Shown here: in pieces, positions 49,399 to 60,812 of the stretch
How positions within the stretch are numbered: position 1 is the first letter of the stretch
How the letters are laid out: each line of letters starts with the position of its first letter
DNA from: Desulfocicer sp963675955
GTDB taxonomy: Bacteria; Desulfobacterota; Desulfobacteria; Desulfobacterales; Desulfobacteraceae
Direction of reading: 5' to 3'
Assembly: GCA_963675955.2 (NCBI GenBank)
Contig: CAXXVR010000009.1
Coordinates: 930,001 to 994,000 of the forward strand
DNA: 64,000 bases
Program-made: the position numbers and the translations under genes
Notes under the pieces: generated by a model
The model's input: the letters and a program-made list of their open reading frames with translations, nothing else
The model's database searches: none
Told to the model about the DNA's origin: nothing

Positions 49399-50653
49399 TC
49401 AAGTTAATGGTGCAAGATTAACTGCCTTTTTTCTAATAGTAGATTATTTTCCTCTATATTAACAAATATTAAATTGCAATGGGATCTTCTTTCCATCTCT
49501 TGCTAAATTCAAATACTCTTTGGTTAGTAAGCAATGAGTAACATCTTAAAAGTGAAAGAAAATTTCTACATTGTCTTCATCAATTACAATGAAGCCATAT
49601 TGTCTTTCGGAGTCAAAATACTTTAAATAGCCAGTATAAACTTTTGTTGAAATTTCTAAAATAAATGGATTATGTATTGTTTAAACAATTATTTAATCTC
49701 GCACTAATTATTTTGGTAAATTTAAGCCGCTTTGCGAAATAAATGATGGAGGCACTAATTATTATTCTAAAATTTACTATTAGTTTTGTTAAGGTAAAAA
49801 TTATTGTTGTTATTGTTGTTATTATTGTTATTGTATTTATTCAGAAAAATAATAGTTTTTAAACTATTGACATGATAGTGATTCTATTTAAGGTTAATTA
49901 TTTGGAGTTAAGGAAGGCTATTGAAAATCTGTAGTGTTCCATTTTAATGAATTGAACTCTTAAAATTCATTTTATTTTTGCTAAATTTTAAATATTTCTT
50001 GCTTTTAAGTTGACAATAATTATGTTTTATCAATACTTTCGGAAATATATGAAGACGAATTAATATTTAATTTTTTTTTCTTAATGGATTAATGTTTCTT
50101 TTTAACAGAATGCTCAAATTCATTACTTTCTTCTAAATCAAGTGATAAAATTTATTTTCTCACAGCCTTTTCACATTCACTGCTTTTACTGGAACCATTT
50201 TCAGGGATGTTTTGAGATTCTTATTTTGCTAAAAAAAATAATGGCTAATTTTATCTCTCGAAAGCATATTGCTTGTATTCTTCTTCTTCTTAATTTGAAT
50301 GTAGTGTCTGAGGTGAGGGATAAAAAATACTATTAGGAGATTTCTATCTTGAAGAAATTTAGCTTTCAAAACTTTCAAAAATATTTGCTTCTTCTTTTTA
50401 TTATAATATTTAATTGCTTTTCACATATTTGTTAATTGTTGGCTCTATATTAATAATGCATAAAAATTATTGTTATTGAACTTTTTGTCTGTAAATTTTT
50501 GTAAGACTCTTCATTGATTTCATCGGCTTGATCATACATAAAAGGTAAATTTTCAAATGTTGAAAAACTTTTTTATGAACCCGATAAGCCACTTGTCTGA
50601 TTCATGATTTCCTATCTCAGTTTCTCAAGTTCTTCTATTTGATTTGATGACAT
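49399..50653 (-). CDS. cold-shock-domain protein 1 with Gln/Asn-rich region
   Basis: An N-terminal helical part (MSSNQIEELEKLRQEIMNQT) is followed, after introns, by a Ser/Gln/Asn-rich region with EKAVRKQILSLDLEESNEF and a Gln tract of about 12 (TAA and CAA codons, near 49800-49850). The C-terminus is a cold-shock-like OB fold: YTGYLKYFDSERQYGFIVID, then EIFFHFQDVTHCLL, then basic KKAVNLAPLT and TGA 49399-49401. Aromatic RNP1/RNP2-type positions (YGFI, FFHF) are kept, so single-stranded nucleic acid binding is likely. Cold-shock proteins of this type often act in mRNA storage or translation. It is a clear paralogue of the gene at 52908; both share SLDLEESE and LSC(K/Q)QFK before the fold. Confidence 0.78.
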
Positions 50654-51010
50654 TTTAGGAATAGATACAAAATTAAAAAACAATTTTATTAATTTATATT
50701 GATTTTAATCTCATGAAGTTTTTGTAATCTTTATTTATATTAAATGTTATCAAACAGCCAAATTATATAAAATTAAATTTATAATAGATTTCAAGTTAAA
50801 AAAATATAAGGAAATCAAGTTTATCCTCAAGTTTTTACGAGCCTTTCCTTTATTACAGAAAAATAATTGTTGAATAATAATCAATACTTTTTTACAAATA
50901 TTAACAAAATTTAGCATATATGCATATATAATTTAAAATATAAAATAACTTGTAAAAATTTAAATTTAAACCAAATTTCCTGATAAAGGTAAAATATAAT
51001 AAAATAAATT
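50654..51010. promoter_or_regulatory. divergent intergenic region, CSD1 / DNAAF1
   Basis: About 355 bp of AT-rich DNA between outward-facing starts. A short palindromic run of alternating TATGCATATA lies near 50918-50930. No gene is seen. Confidence 0.4.
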
Positions 51011-52555
51011 ATGTTACGCAAAAAAGCAGAATTGGAGCGAGGCGAAAAAGGCGAAATATTAATGACTCCACACAATCTTCGTTTGTTTTGTATCGAAGAT
51101 GAGCTCTATGAATATCCGGACCTAAATTCCAAAATTTATTTGCATTACAAGGGTTTTACAAAGATCTAAAATCTTGATGCTTATACAAATTTAGTTTCAT
51201 TATGGCTAGAAAACAACTGTATAAAAAAAATTGAAGGATTGGAGAAATTAACTAAGCTTCGGACTTTGTTCCTATAGAATAATTTAATTGAAAATATTGA
51301 AGGATTGCAACCAGTGAAAGGATTAAAAATTTTAAATTTAGCCCATAATAGAATATCGGCAATTGAAGGATTAGATGTTTTACCAGAATTGGAAAACTTC
51401 GATATTTCATACAATTTAATTAAGAATTGTGAAAATTTACAAGGAATGAAAGATTGTTAATCAATAACAAATATTTCATTGATTGGGAATTAAATAGAAG
51501 GGGCAGATGATATAATTGAATTATTTGTGAAAATGACAAATATTGCTTGCATTTATTTAAAAGGAAATCCTTGTATTTCCAACATTAGAAATTATAGGAA
51601 AATATTTATTTGTAGTTTGCCTGAATTGAAATATTTGGATGGTATTTTTATTTTTTAATACAATTGTTTAGATAGACCTGTGTTTTAGGAAGAAAACAGA
51701 TTATGCAAGGCTTGGGCGTAAGGTGGAATGGAGGCAGAAGTATAAGAAAGATAGAAAATTGCTTAAGAAAAAAGAGATTGAAATAAGAAATATGCTTAGG
51801 ATTTAATTAAAAAAAGAAATGAAGTTTAAGAGTTTATTTTTAGTATTTTTGTAATATATCAAAGGAAAAAATAATAAATGATAGAAGAAGCTAAGCGTTA
51901 ATCTGAAGCTCAGCAATAATCCATCAAAGTTGAACTTGAAAATTTACAAGAAATAGATTAAGACTCTTCAATAAAAAAAGAAATATTGCAATAAGATCTT
52001 AAACAAGAAGAATAAAAATTAAATGAAAAAGAAAAAGAAATTTCAAACTAATTGCACCCACTTACTGATCCCTATCAATCATATAATTTTACAAGAGAAA
52101 TTGATGGAAAAATTGTTGTTTATAATAAGACAGAAGAACAAGCTGAAATAATAAGAAAAAAAATTGAAGAAAGTGATAAAATTAGAAATGAAATATTAGA
52201 AGAACAAAAGAATTTGCAGAAAAATATTGGAAATGAAGAAGAGGAATAATTTGAAAACAAATAATAAGAAGAAACTTAAGAAAATCAAAGTAATGAATAA
52301 TCGAAATATCTTTCATTAAATATTGAAGAATTATTAGAAGCATTACTTGAACAATATTCATTTAATTTTGAATAAGTGACAGAAGAAATTAATAAAATAA
52401 TAGTAGATATGAATAGCAAATAGAAAACTGATTTTAAATAATTAAAATAAGAAGAAGTTCAAGAAATCTGGACAAAATAAGAATTATTAATTCGAGAAAG
52501 ATTCAAAGAAAATTAAAAGAAATAAAAAATAACAAATTTGGAAGAAATTGATTGA
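51011..52555 (+). CDS. DNAAF1: dynein axonemal assembly factor 1 (LRRC50), LRR protein
   Basis: Cytoplasmic factor needed to preassemble ciliary dynein arms. The N-terminus MTPHNLRLFCIEDELYEYP and LNSKIYLHYKGFTKI match the family. SDS22-type leucine-rich repeats run from about residue 45 to 190 (LVSLWLENNCIKKIEGLEKL, LRTLFLQNNLIENIEGLQ, LKILNLAHNRISAIEGLD). The cap YLKGNPCISNIRNYRKIFI leads to LPELKYLDDRPVFQEENRL, the hallmark of DNAAF1; the two Asp are joined by a 30-nt intron at 51642-51671. A second intron of 33 nt follows near 51830. The C-terminal half is Glu/Lys/Gln coiled coil ending at TGA 52553-52555. It lies between two cold-shock-domain paralogues on the other strand. Confidence 0.94.
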
Positions 52556-52907
52556 GTTTTGTATATTTATTTATGTAAAGCTCTTTAAGTCTTTTTTGGT
52601 TTTATAAATTAAAAATTATAATTTTCTAATAATGTATTTTTCAAATTTTTATTATAAATTTTAGAATGAAGGAAATTAATTTTCTACAAAATTATAGTAA
52701 ATTAACGAGAAATCGATTAACTGATTGTTTACTATTAAACTATTTTGGACTAAATTAATTTTCCAAGCTAAACATAAATAAAAAACCAATATTGATTATA
52801 AAAATAAGTTTAATTAATTGATTTCATGAATTGTTATTAAAAAAAATGGAATATTTTATTAACAAGCAAAGAATTGCACAAATAAAAAATATGGTTATCT
52901 AAATTAC
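52556..52907. other. convergent intergenic region, DNAAF1 / CSD2
   Basis: About 350 bp between two 3' ends. AT-rich, with no open frame, hairpin terminator or RNA gene recognised. Confidence 0.45.
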
Positions 52908-54258
52908 TCATATTAAAGGTTACAGATTCACAGCTTTTCTTCTCACAGATGCCTTTCCTCGATACAAGCAAATATTAAATGATAATTTAATAATTCTGCC
53001 ATCCCGAAATGAAGTCAAAAATTCTTTTGTGAGCAAGTAATGTGTCACATCTTGGAAATGAAAAAAAATCTCTTTATTTTCGTTGTCTATTACAATAAAC
53101 CCGTATAATTTTATTGGGTCAAAATATTTCAAGAAACCAGTATAACGCTTCTGAGAAATTTCTAATATAAATGGATTATGGGTTGTCTGCACTATGATTT
53201 AACTTTAATTATCTATTGGAAGAGTTGGGGTAATTGGAGTTAACGGACTATCCATACAAAATGGAGGTTATTTTTATAAAAATTGTTAGTTTTATTGATA
53301 ATATTAAGCCTATTGAATGGATTGCATGATGGATTTTGTCTCAATTTATTTTTCCGATAAATATAAATCTTTAAACTGCTTGCAAGATAATGGCACTAAC
53401 TGAGGCTCATTTACTTATTATTTGTCTTATAATTCTGATAAATCAATTTTTTTGAAAGGTAATTCATTTTAATTAATTGTTTTTTAATTGATAAACAACG
53501 ATTGGCTTTATTAAGAATCTTATTAAAATGAATTAAATTATTAGGAATTCGGATTGAGTTTTTTTTTACAAAGTCTCAATTTCGCAGATTTAATATTATT
53601 TTCGGCTTACATCTCATTCTCACTTTCTTCTAAATCTAAAGACATAATCTACTTTCGCACAGCTTCTTCTCCATCGTCACTCAAATTTTTATCACATTTT
53701 GATTCTAGATGCGCTATAGCAAAAGGGAAAGTTAATTTTGGTTGTCCAGTGCGTCGGTACTGTTCCTCTGGCCACTAAATTTAAATTTTTTCTTATTTCA
53801 AGGTTTCTTGTCTTTCCTTTTCTTCTTCATGACATAAGAGTGAACGCCATTCATTTTGGAATGAAGCTCCAAATAATTTTGATGCAGAATAACTATTTTA
53901 ATTTAGTTGAGAGAAACTAACAGCAGAAGACTAATTTTTATTATCTCCAAATTCAATTTTTCTTGTTTTGCAGAAAGTGTTTGTCTGTTCATTAGATGAT
54001 TCTAATATATTTTATGATGAATGCAAAGATTTCTGTGGAAAAAAATGTTATAAACCTTCGCCTGATTGATTGAATTCTTCAATTATTTCATCTTGAAAAT
54101 TTGATAGGATTGTCGGAAAATCTGTGGTTGATGAACTTTTAGGTGAGTTAGAAAAGGATTTATCTTATGAAATGTCCTTAAATAAATAACTTTTTGTCAA
54201 GGTAAATATATACTTTTTCAAATTTTTTTGGTGCTTGCCTTTTTTCATTAATATCCAT
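52908..54258 (-). CDS. cold-shock-domain protein 2
   Basis: Paralogue of the gene at 49399. Start MDINEKRQAPKKFEK; an intron of 37 nt near 54176-54212 joins it to DISQDKSFSNSPKSSSTTDF, a Ser/Pro-rich disordered part. The middle contains WPEEQYRRTGQPKLTFPFAI and EEAVRKQIMSLDLEESENEM, equivalent to copy 1. The C-terminal fold reads YTGFLKYFDPIKLYGFIVID, EIFFHFQDVTHYLL and RRKAVNL, ending at TGA 52908-52910. The Gln tract of copy 1 is much reduced here. The second half is the most conserved, as expected if the cold-shock fold is the working part and the N-terminus sets partners or condensate behaviour (inference). Confidence 0.78.
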
Positions 54259-54844
54259 TTGATTAATTTGGTACTGATTGTATAATAAATTAATAAAAAA
54301 ATTATATAAATTTTTTAAAAATTAATTAATTTATCTTTAATATTAAAACTCTTAAAATTGTAATTAGCAAGATTTTATTTGGATAATTTCCTACTGATTA
54401 TTTTACAATATTTTATTAAAATAATTATTAACTATTAAATAAACCTATTGATCCAAATGATGTAATTATCTAAATGAAAAGTATAAGTTGTTATTGATTA
54501 TTCAATAAAAATAATAAATTTATTGATAAATAATTTAATTGGAAATAAATTAATTGAATATATATAAATATTGCTTAAATTTAGCTTAGGAATTTAAAAA
54601 TTTCGCATAATTTATAAAAATACAAATTTTTGAAGCTTAAATTAAATTTAAAATTTTTTTACTTTAAATTAAAAATTAGTCAAAAAGTTCAAACATTTAA
54701 TGCTACAGGAGTGCAGAAAAGGCGAAAATTAAGAGGAAAGAGAATGGTATGAAGAACTGAGTGAGACGAATCGTAAATTTAAATATTTGATTTAATTAAA
54801 TTAGTTCAAAATATTTATACAAAATAATAACAATAAAACCATAA
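54259..54844. other. divergent intergenic region with small ORF remnant
   Basis: About 585 bp between CSD2 (-) and the PHD gene (+). At 54700 an ATG opens MLQECRKGENQEEREWYEEL, then a GT...AG intron could follow near 54773. It does not join in frame to the next gene. Its first 45 bases resemble the DNAAF1 start (both share GC-richer GCAGAA/AAAGGCGAAA stretches right after ATG), so it may be a decayed fragment. Otherwise AT-rich. Confidence 0.35.
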
Positions 54845-57802
54845 ATGTCAGGTAAAAATGCTTTAAACGATTAATTAAATAATTGTATAAAGAAAGGCAG
54901 TGAGGATCCAAAATGCAATATAATAAATAATGAAAAAAAAAATTAAAAAAGTAATGACTCAACAATTTCGAATAATATTTTTATTGAGAATAATTCTGGA
55001 TGTGAAGGACACAACCGGCCAACAAAGGAACAAGACTCTAAGGATAATGATTTAGAAATAATTCCTAGTGGTTCATCAGAAGAGATTCAATCTAAAAAAT
55101 TGAAAAAAAACGATATGTTTAATGTGGTTTTGGTAATTGATGAAGAAAATAATAATAGTAATGAATGGAAAAATAAGTTAAGGAATAATCGAAAGATAAA
55201 ATACAAAGAAATTTAAGAATTAAAAGAGAATCTTGTGAAAGAATAAAAAAAGCATGAAGATCATGCAAAATTCGTTGATAAAAATTTTTTTGGAATGGAG
55301 AAATAAATAAAGAAATCGTAATTCACTTTTGCATAGAAAAAAGTTACAGAGGCTAGATAATTAATTTTAAATTCAAAAAAGAACAAAAAAAATGTCACTT
55401 TCTTTTCTAGTAAAGATGTTAATAAAAAATATAATAGCGAGAAATTTATAGAAAAATATTTTAAAATATTTAGTGTAAATTGTTACTTTGTTTTGAATAT
55501 TTCAAAAAGGATGAATCATAGCAAGCATGTGAAATTTGCCTCTCAAGTATATCTGATGAACAGAATTTAATTCTTCAATGTCATTCCTGCAAATTAAAAG
55601 TTCATTAAAATTGCTATGGGAGTGATATTTTGTTTAATCCAGATGGAGCTGAAGAAAATCCTTGGGAGAACTCAGGTAAACACTCATTCTTAAATAATTG
55701 ATTCAGATTAAAATTGATATTGTTAACGATGCAAATATTGTATATAGTTTGGATGTTAAATTGAAGAGACTAAATGCTATTTATGTCCAGATTTGAAAGG
55801 ACCGATCAAACGTATAAAAATCTAAAACTAGTGTTATATTTGGGCACACGTCTAATGTATAAATTGAAATCCTTTTATTTTTTTTGATTGTGATCCTGAG
55901 GTATCAAATAATTCTGCTGAGGATTAATTAGAAAATTAATTATTGTTATTTATTTTTATTAGAAATAATAATTCTTGTAGACGAGAATATGCTAAAATTA
56001 CTGAAAATTAAGAAAACTATTTTTTTTAATCATTTGGACTTAAATGCGGTTTTTGCAAACTTTAGTATGGGTCATGCATTCAATGCAATGCTCTAGAATT
56101 CGGAAAAAAATGCTTTTATTCTTTTCATGTGAAATGTGGGCAAATAAATGTTCATTTTATTTTGATATATCATGCTTTTAATAAGGGTTTAATCTAGGAT
56201 GAAGATAATGAAATGATGATGATGAATGCTATTTATGATAAAGGAGGAAATAAGTTAATTTTTGTCATTTTAATCATAATTAGAGAATAATTATTAAAAT
56301 GTTTTTATCACTTGCAATAACAAAGCACAGATTTTTACATTGAAGCCAAATAAATTCAAAGAAACTTCTTAGAAAATTATAATTCAAGGTCAATAATTTA
56401 TTAATGTTAAGTTAATTGAAGAGTGTATTTTCTTGAAATTGAAAAGGATAAATAATCAAATGATACACGTGCAAATAGTGAACGAGTATTAACTTACTGG
56501 CCAGATGAAATTCTTTATAGTTCCAAGAGTGAGGCTAAAGAAATATTGTAATTTACTACAAATACTGATAGCAGACTTAAACGTTTAAAAAAATTGCAGC
56601 AAGCAGAAAAATCATCGAAAAGTTCTAAAGTTAATAATAAAATTAAGAAAAAGAAGAAAATGGATGAGGATTCAAAAGATTCTAAAGATCCTGATAGTTA
56701 CTCAAATTGAAAGATTAGTAGTGATTGTAGTGAGTTTGTCAAGCCAATATAAACAGAAAAAGTGAAAAGCTTAATTAATTCAGGAAATGAGAGAAATGGG
56801 AAATAAAATAAAATAATTGAAAGCACAAAAGTAATTGAGGAAATTGGGAAGAGTTAGATTATAGAAGAAAGTTAAGATGATATTGAATTAAGAAATTTTT
56901 TGACAAGTATCAATTATAAGAAATCTACAATGCAATAGAAAGTAAAATAAAAGAAATCAGATAAATAGGAAAGTTTATTGAAAAAATAATAAGTTGGTTT
57001 AAAAAAAGTAATTTTACAAGAATAAAAATAAAAGAATTAACTTTAAGCAGAAGCGTATAACTAAAGATTACTCTCAACACCACCTAATCATCTATCAGAA
57101 AAAGAGAGATTAGATCTTATGAAATTATTAATGGAACAAACCTAAAATAAAGAACTTGCAAGTAAGCCAATTGAAAAGTAAGTTGCGATTAAAAGATAAA
57201 TTTAAATTTCAAAAAAAGATAGAAAAGAATAATTTGAAAAGTAATTATCTTGAATGAATACTTATGCTTATAAAAACAATTCAAATAATTCTGAAGGAAA
57301 TAAAAACTCGATTACTAAATTCAAAGAGCGACATACGGATACAACAGATAAACATAAAAAGAGACAAACAAGTCCTAGTAGGGAAATATCCTAACCTTTA
57401 CAGGAAAGTTTTACTGATTATTAAATAAAGAAAAAAATTAAAAGAAAATCAGATAGAAAGCTCTAAAAATATCAAAAAATTTAGAATATTGATATTTTAT
57501 CGGCTGATAGCAGTGAATAAATAAAATAAAATGTGCCGATGGATATTAATTAAAATCAAGAAGAATAAAATGCTAACAAACTTATTAGAATAAACAAGGC
57601 AATCTCTATAAAAAATTAACATAAAAAAAACAGCGAACACATATTTATAGATGAATAAGAAGAGTAATTTTTAATATTATTTAATTATTATTAGAGAAGC
57701 TACTTTTAATGTAGCCACACAATTACTAAATCAAATAAAAAATTTCAAGCACAAAACAATAAAACAAACAAATACAATTAAAATGAAATAATCATTAGTT
57801 GA
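54845..57802 (+). CDS. PHD-zinc knuckle-PHD (PZP) chromatin reader, BRPF/JADE-like
   Basis: Long acidic and Asn/Lys-rich N-terminus, then a first PHD finger (ACEICLSSISDEQNLILQCH, CKLKVHQNCYG). A zinc knuckle and an extended PHD follow: CYLCPDLKGPIKRIK, CYIWAHVQCINWNP, LKCGFCKLQYGSCIQCN and FYSFHVKCG. This order is the PZP module of histone-acetyltransferase scaffold and MLL-type proteins, which binds histone H3 tails and DNA. A Lys-rich tail with NLS-like runs (KVNNKIKKKKKMDEDS) follows. An in-frame TGA at 57251-57253 could be the stop, but the frame stays coding for another 180 codons (SPSREISQPLQESFTDYQIK) to TGA 57800-57802, so I read it as Trp. Introns are needed near 55470-55510, 55675-55760 and 56140-56290. 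Confidence 0.82.
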
Positions 57803-57978
57803 TTAACTTACTTTGATTAGTACAGAATTTACTGTATCAATAAACAGTTTTAATTAATTGTTTGCGAGACATATAAAATAGTGATCTACCAGATTTACAT
57901 ATTGATTATCTAAACAATTCTTATATAATTATCTTATTTGAAATATGTAATAAACTTTTTAAAATTAAATATAATTTA

Positions 57979-58907
57979 ATGAAATCTCAAATTAAAAAGC
58001 AATAAAAAATCAAAGAAAATGTGAAAGAGCTTCTCAATGCAGATATTCCAAACCTTGAAACAACAGAAATAATTCTTGGTATTGACGAAGCAGGCAGAGG
58101 TCCAGTGCTTGGGCCAATGGTCTATGGCATCTGTGCATGGCCTTTATCATTGAACTAAAAGCTCTCAGAATTAGGTTTTATGGACTCTAAAGTGTTAGAT
58201 AAAGAATAACGTGAGTTTTTATTTAAATAAATAAAGGATCTGGATAACTATTGTTTAAAATGAGCTATAGAAGTGGTGACCGCTGAATAAATTTCAACAG
58301 AAATGTTGGCGGAAAGGAAAGTAAGCTTAAATGAATTATCATTTCAATGTGCATTTAAATTAATTTATAAAGCACTGTTAAAGTGAAAGTTAAATGTAGT
58401 AGAAGTATTTGTTGATACAGTTGGCCCTGTACTTGCTTATTAAGCAAAGTTTAATAAATAAAGTTGTTATGAATAAATAGGTTGGAGAATGAATTTTAAG
58501 AATGGCCGAAAATAAAATTTACTCCTTCAGAAAAAGCTGATGCAAAGTTTCCAGTAGTAAGTGCTGCAAGTATATGTGCAAAAGTCAATAGAGATGAATT
58601 GTTAAATAGTTGGAGATGCAAAGAATAAATTAAAATAGCTACTAATTATGGTAGTGGATATCCAGGAGATGAAACTACTAAATCATGGTTACGAAATCAT
58701 TAAGATAAAGTATTTGGATTTCCAGATCTTGTGAGAATATCTTGAAAGACTGTTGACAATTTATTGGAATAAGAAGGAGTAAAGTTTGATTTTCATGAGA
58801 AATAATAACAGAAGGGACAATCGTCGTTAGATAAAATGTGGAAATAAAAAAAGGAATATAGAGTTTTTTAAAATTAGTTGAATTTAAGCGATTAATTTCA
58901 TTTATGA
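57979..58907 (+). CDS. RNASEH2A: ribonuclease H2 subunit A
   Basis: Removes ribonucleotides and RNA-DNA hybrids from DNA. All active-site motifs are present: GIDEAGRGPVLGPMVYG (Asp, Glu), DSKVLDKEQRE, VFVDTVGP (Asp) and VVSAASICAKVNRDE (Asp). Family signatures WPKIKF, YGSGYPGDETTKSWL and VFGFPDLVRISWKTVDNLLE follow. Two Trp are TGA codons: 58261-58263 (LKWAIEV, animal GWALNV) and 58743-58745 (RISWKT, animal RFSWRT). A 20-nt intron near 58478-58497 restores IEWPKIKF. The frame ends at TGA 58905-58907, directly followed by TAA. About 300 residues is normal for the eukaryotic catalytic subunit. This gene is the best single proof of the code in the window. Confidence 0.96.
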
Positions 58908-58965
58908 TAAAAACAATTTATGTTTATTCATTGTGTTTTATAATTTTAAAAATTTTAATTTAAAA

Positions 58966-60691
58966 ATGGATTAATAATAATAAGATCAAGAATAAACAAA
59001 TAATGAAAAAGAAATAAAGGAATCAGGAGTTAAAACTGTTGTTGAATCAAAATAGCAAATGAAAGAAAAAGAAGAAGAATAAATTGATTAATAATAAATA
59101 GAATAACAACAACAACAATCAGTTGAGTTAAATGATGTTGAAACCTAATAAACTGAGTTAAAAGAGCTTCCAAAACAAGATTAAGAAGAAGAAAAAAATA
59201 GTGAAAGCGAATAAAAAATCGAGCAAATTCCACATGATGATGAGAAATAAGATGATTTTAAACACGAATCCGGCCAGAAATAAGAAAACATAATAAATTC
59301 GGAAGAAAAAAAAGAATAGTAAACTGAATAAGAAAAAACTATTACAGGAGAAGCAACAATTGGTGAAAGTGAAACAAAAATCTAGCAAATTGGACATAAT
59401 GATGAGAAATAAGACGATTGTAAAGAGGAATCCCCCAACCCCAAATAAGAAAAAACAATAAATTCTGAAGAAACAAAAGAATAGGAAACTTAATAAGAAA
59501 AGCCTATTACCTAAGAAAATATAATGTAAATTGCAATATCTGAACGAAAAAAAGATGCCTGAAACTTATTAAAGGAATGGGATAAACAACGAGTAGGCTT
59601 TCTCACTCTTCATTTGTAGATTATCTCTTTTTGTATATGTTTTTTAAAGAAAACTAGTTGAAAATTTGTTCAAATACTTAGATGAATATAGTTAAGCAAG
59701 CTAATAGATCATTTCCACTCTTCTTGAATATTTTAAAGGCAGAAGTTAGCAAGAAATTGCTTATAAATAACAAAATGTAGAATTATCAATAAATTTTGAT
59801 AGTTTGAATTAATAATAAGATTTTTTTAAGGGGTTGCAGAAAGTGAATGAATAGTAAAAAGAAAAGGCTGAATAATGTGGAAAATTTGGTGAATTGTTAT
59901 AATAAAAGGCAGTGAGTGTTCTTATTTAGGAGCTTTAGATAATGTCGTAGACATTATCAGTCCAACGAGGAAAAATTATTCATTCTAAGCAATAATTAAA
60001 TACATATTTCCATAAATTATCAGCTAAAGAAATCTAATTATTAAATTATTAAAAAAGTCCATAACTCGATTTATTCATTCATGTAGCCAAATGGCTTAAA
60101 GCTACAGAAAAGGTTAAAGAACAATAACGAATTTTAGCCAAAGATATTTGCAAATTTTAAATAATAATTGAAGAAATGAAAAAGCGGAGAGAAACTATGT
60201 TAAATTAAATAATTGAAGATGTGTTCAACAATAAAGTTGAAAAATAATAACCAACAGGAATAATTCTCAATGAAGTGTTCAATGAAGAATAATTAGTATT
60301 TGTAAAGGGATGGATAGGCAAAGAGGTCCAATGGCAAGAATTAAATGTGTTTTTTGAAGAATTTTCAATAAAAGAGGTAGGAATTGAACAATATTTGCTT
60401 TTAAAAAAAATCAAAGTTATTGGAAAAGAATATTAATTTGTCGTGGTAACAGTTGATGGCTCTATTTTGTGTATATTGCCTTCAAATAAATTAAAAGTTC
60501 TTGCGCATGTTACACTGGCGAAAGCAATTAGAAAATAATCAATAGTAGAGATTGATATTTTATAGGAAGGCTTTTTCTGGAATAAAGTAGAGAAATTGTC
60601 ATTTACTTTAGAAAATTTGGATACAGCTGAGGAGTTTATTGAAGTTATTGAGCATGCGAAACATTTGTTAGTTTAAAATGCAAAGAATTGA
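58966..60691 (+). CDS. acidic Gln/Glu-rich protein with internal repeat
   Basis: The first 190 residues are almost only Gln, Glu, Lys, Asp and Thr, with two imperfect copies of a unit of about 50 residues (compare IPHDDEKQDDFKHES with IGHNDEKQDDCKEES, and INSEEKKEQ with INSEETKEQ). A 34-nt intron near 59613-59646 leads to a helical region (RVGFLTLHL-KLVENLFKYLDEY; ISTLLEYFKGRSQQEI). A compact C-terminal part of mixed composition follows (FVKGWIGKEVQWQELNVFFE; QFVVVTVDGSILCILPSNKL; FWNKVEKLSFTLENL). The stop is TGA 60689-60691. The C-terminal part looks like a folded domain, but I do not know the family. The acidic repeats would be disordered. Confidence 0.65.
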
Positions 60692-60812
60692 AAACCGTTT
60701 TTAATGAGTTTGTATTTTCAGAAACTGTTTAAATAAATAAGTTAATATTTATAATAATTGAATTTTATTTCAAAATATTATTGTTAAAAATTAAAATTAT
60801 TTGAGTTTCAAA

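Noticed and set aside
50918..50940. Alternating TATGCATATA palindrome as a possible regulatory site
   Set aside because: Short self-complementary runs are expected by chance in DNA this AT-rich.
57251..57253. Stop codon of the PHD protein
   Set aside because: Kept as Trp because coding composition and frame continue for 180 codons; not proven.
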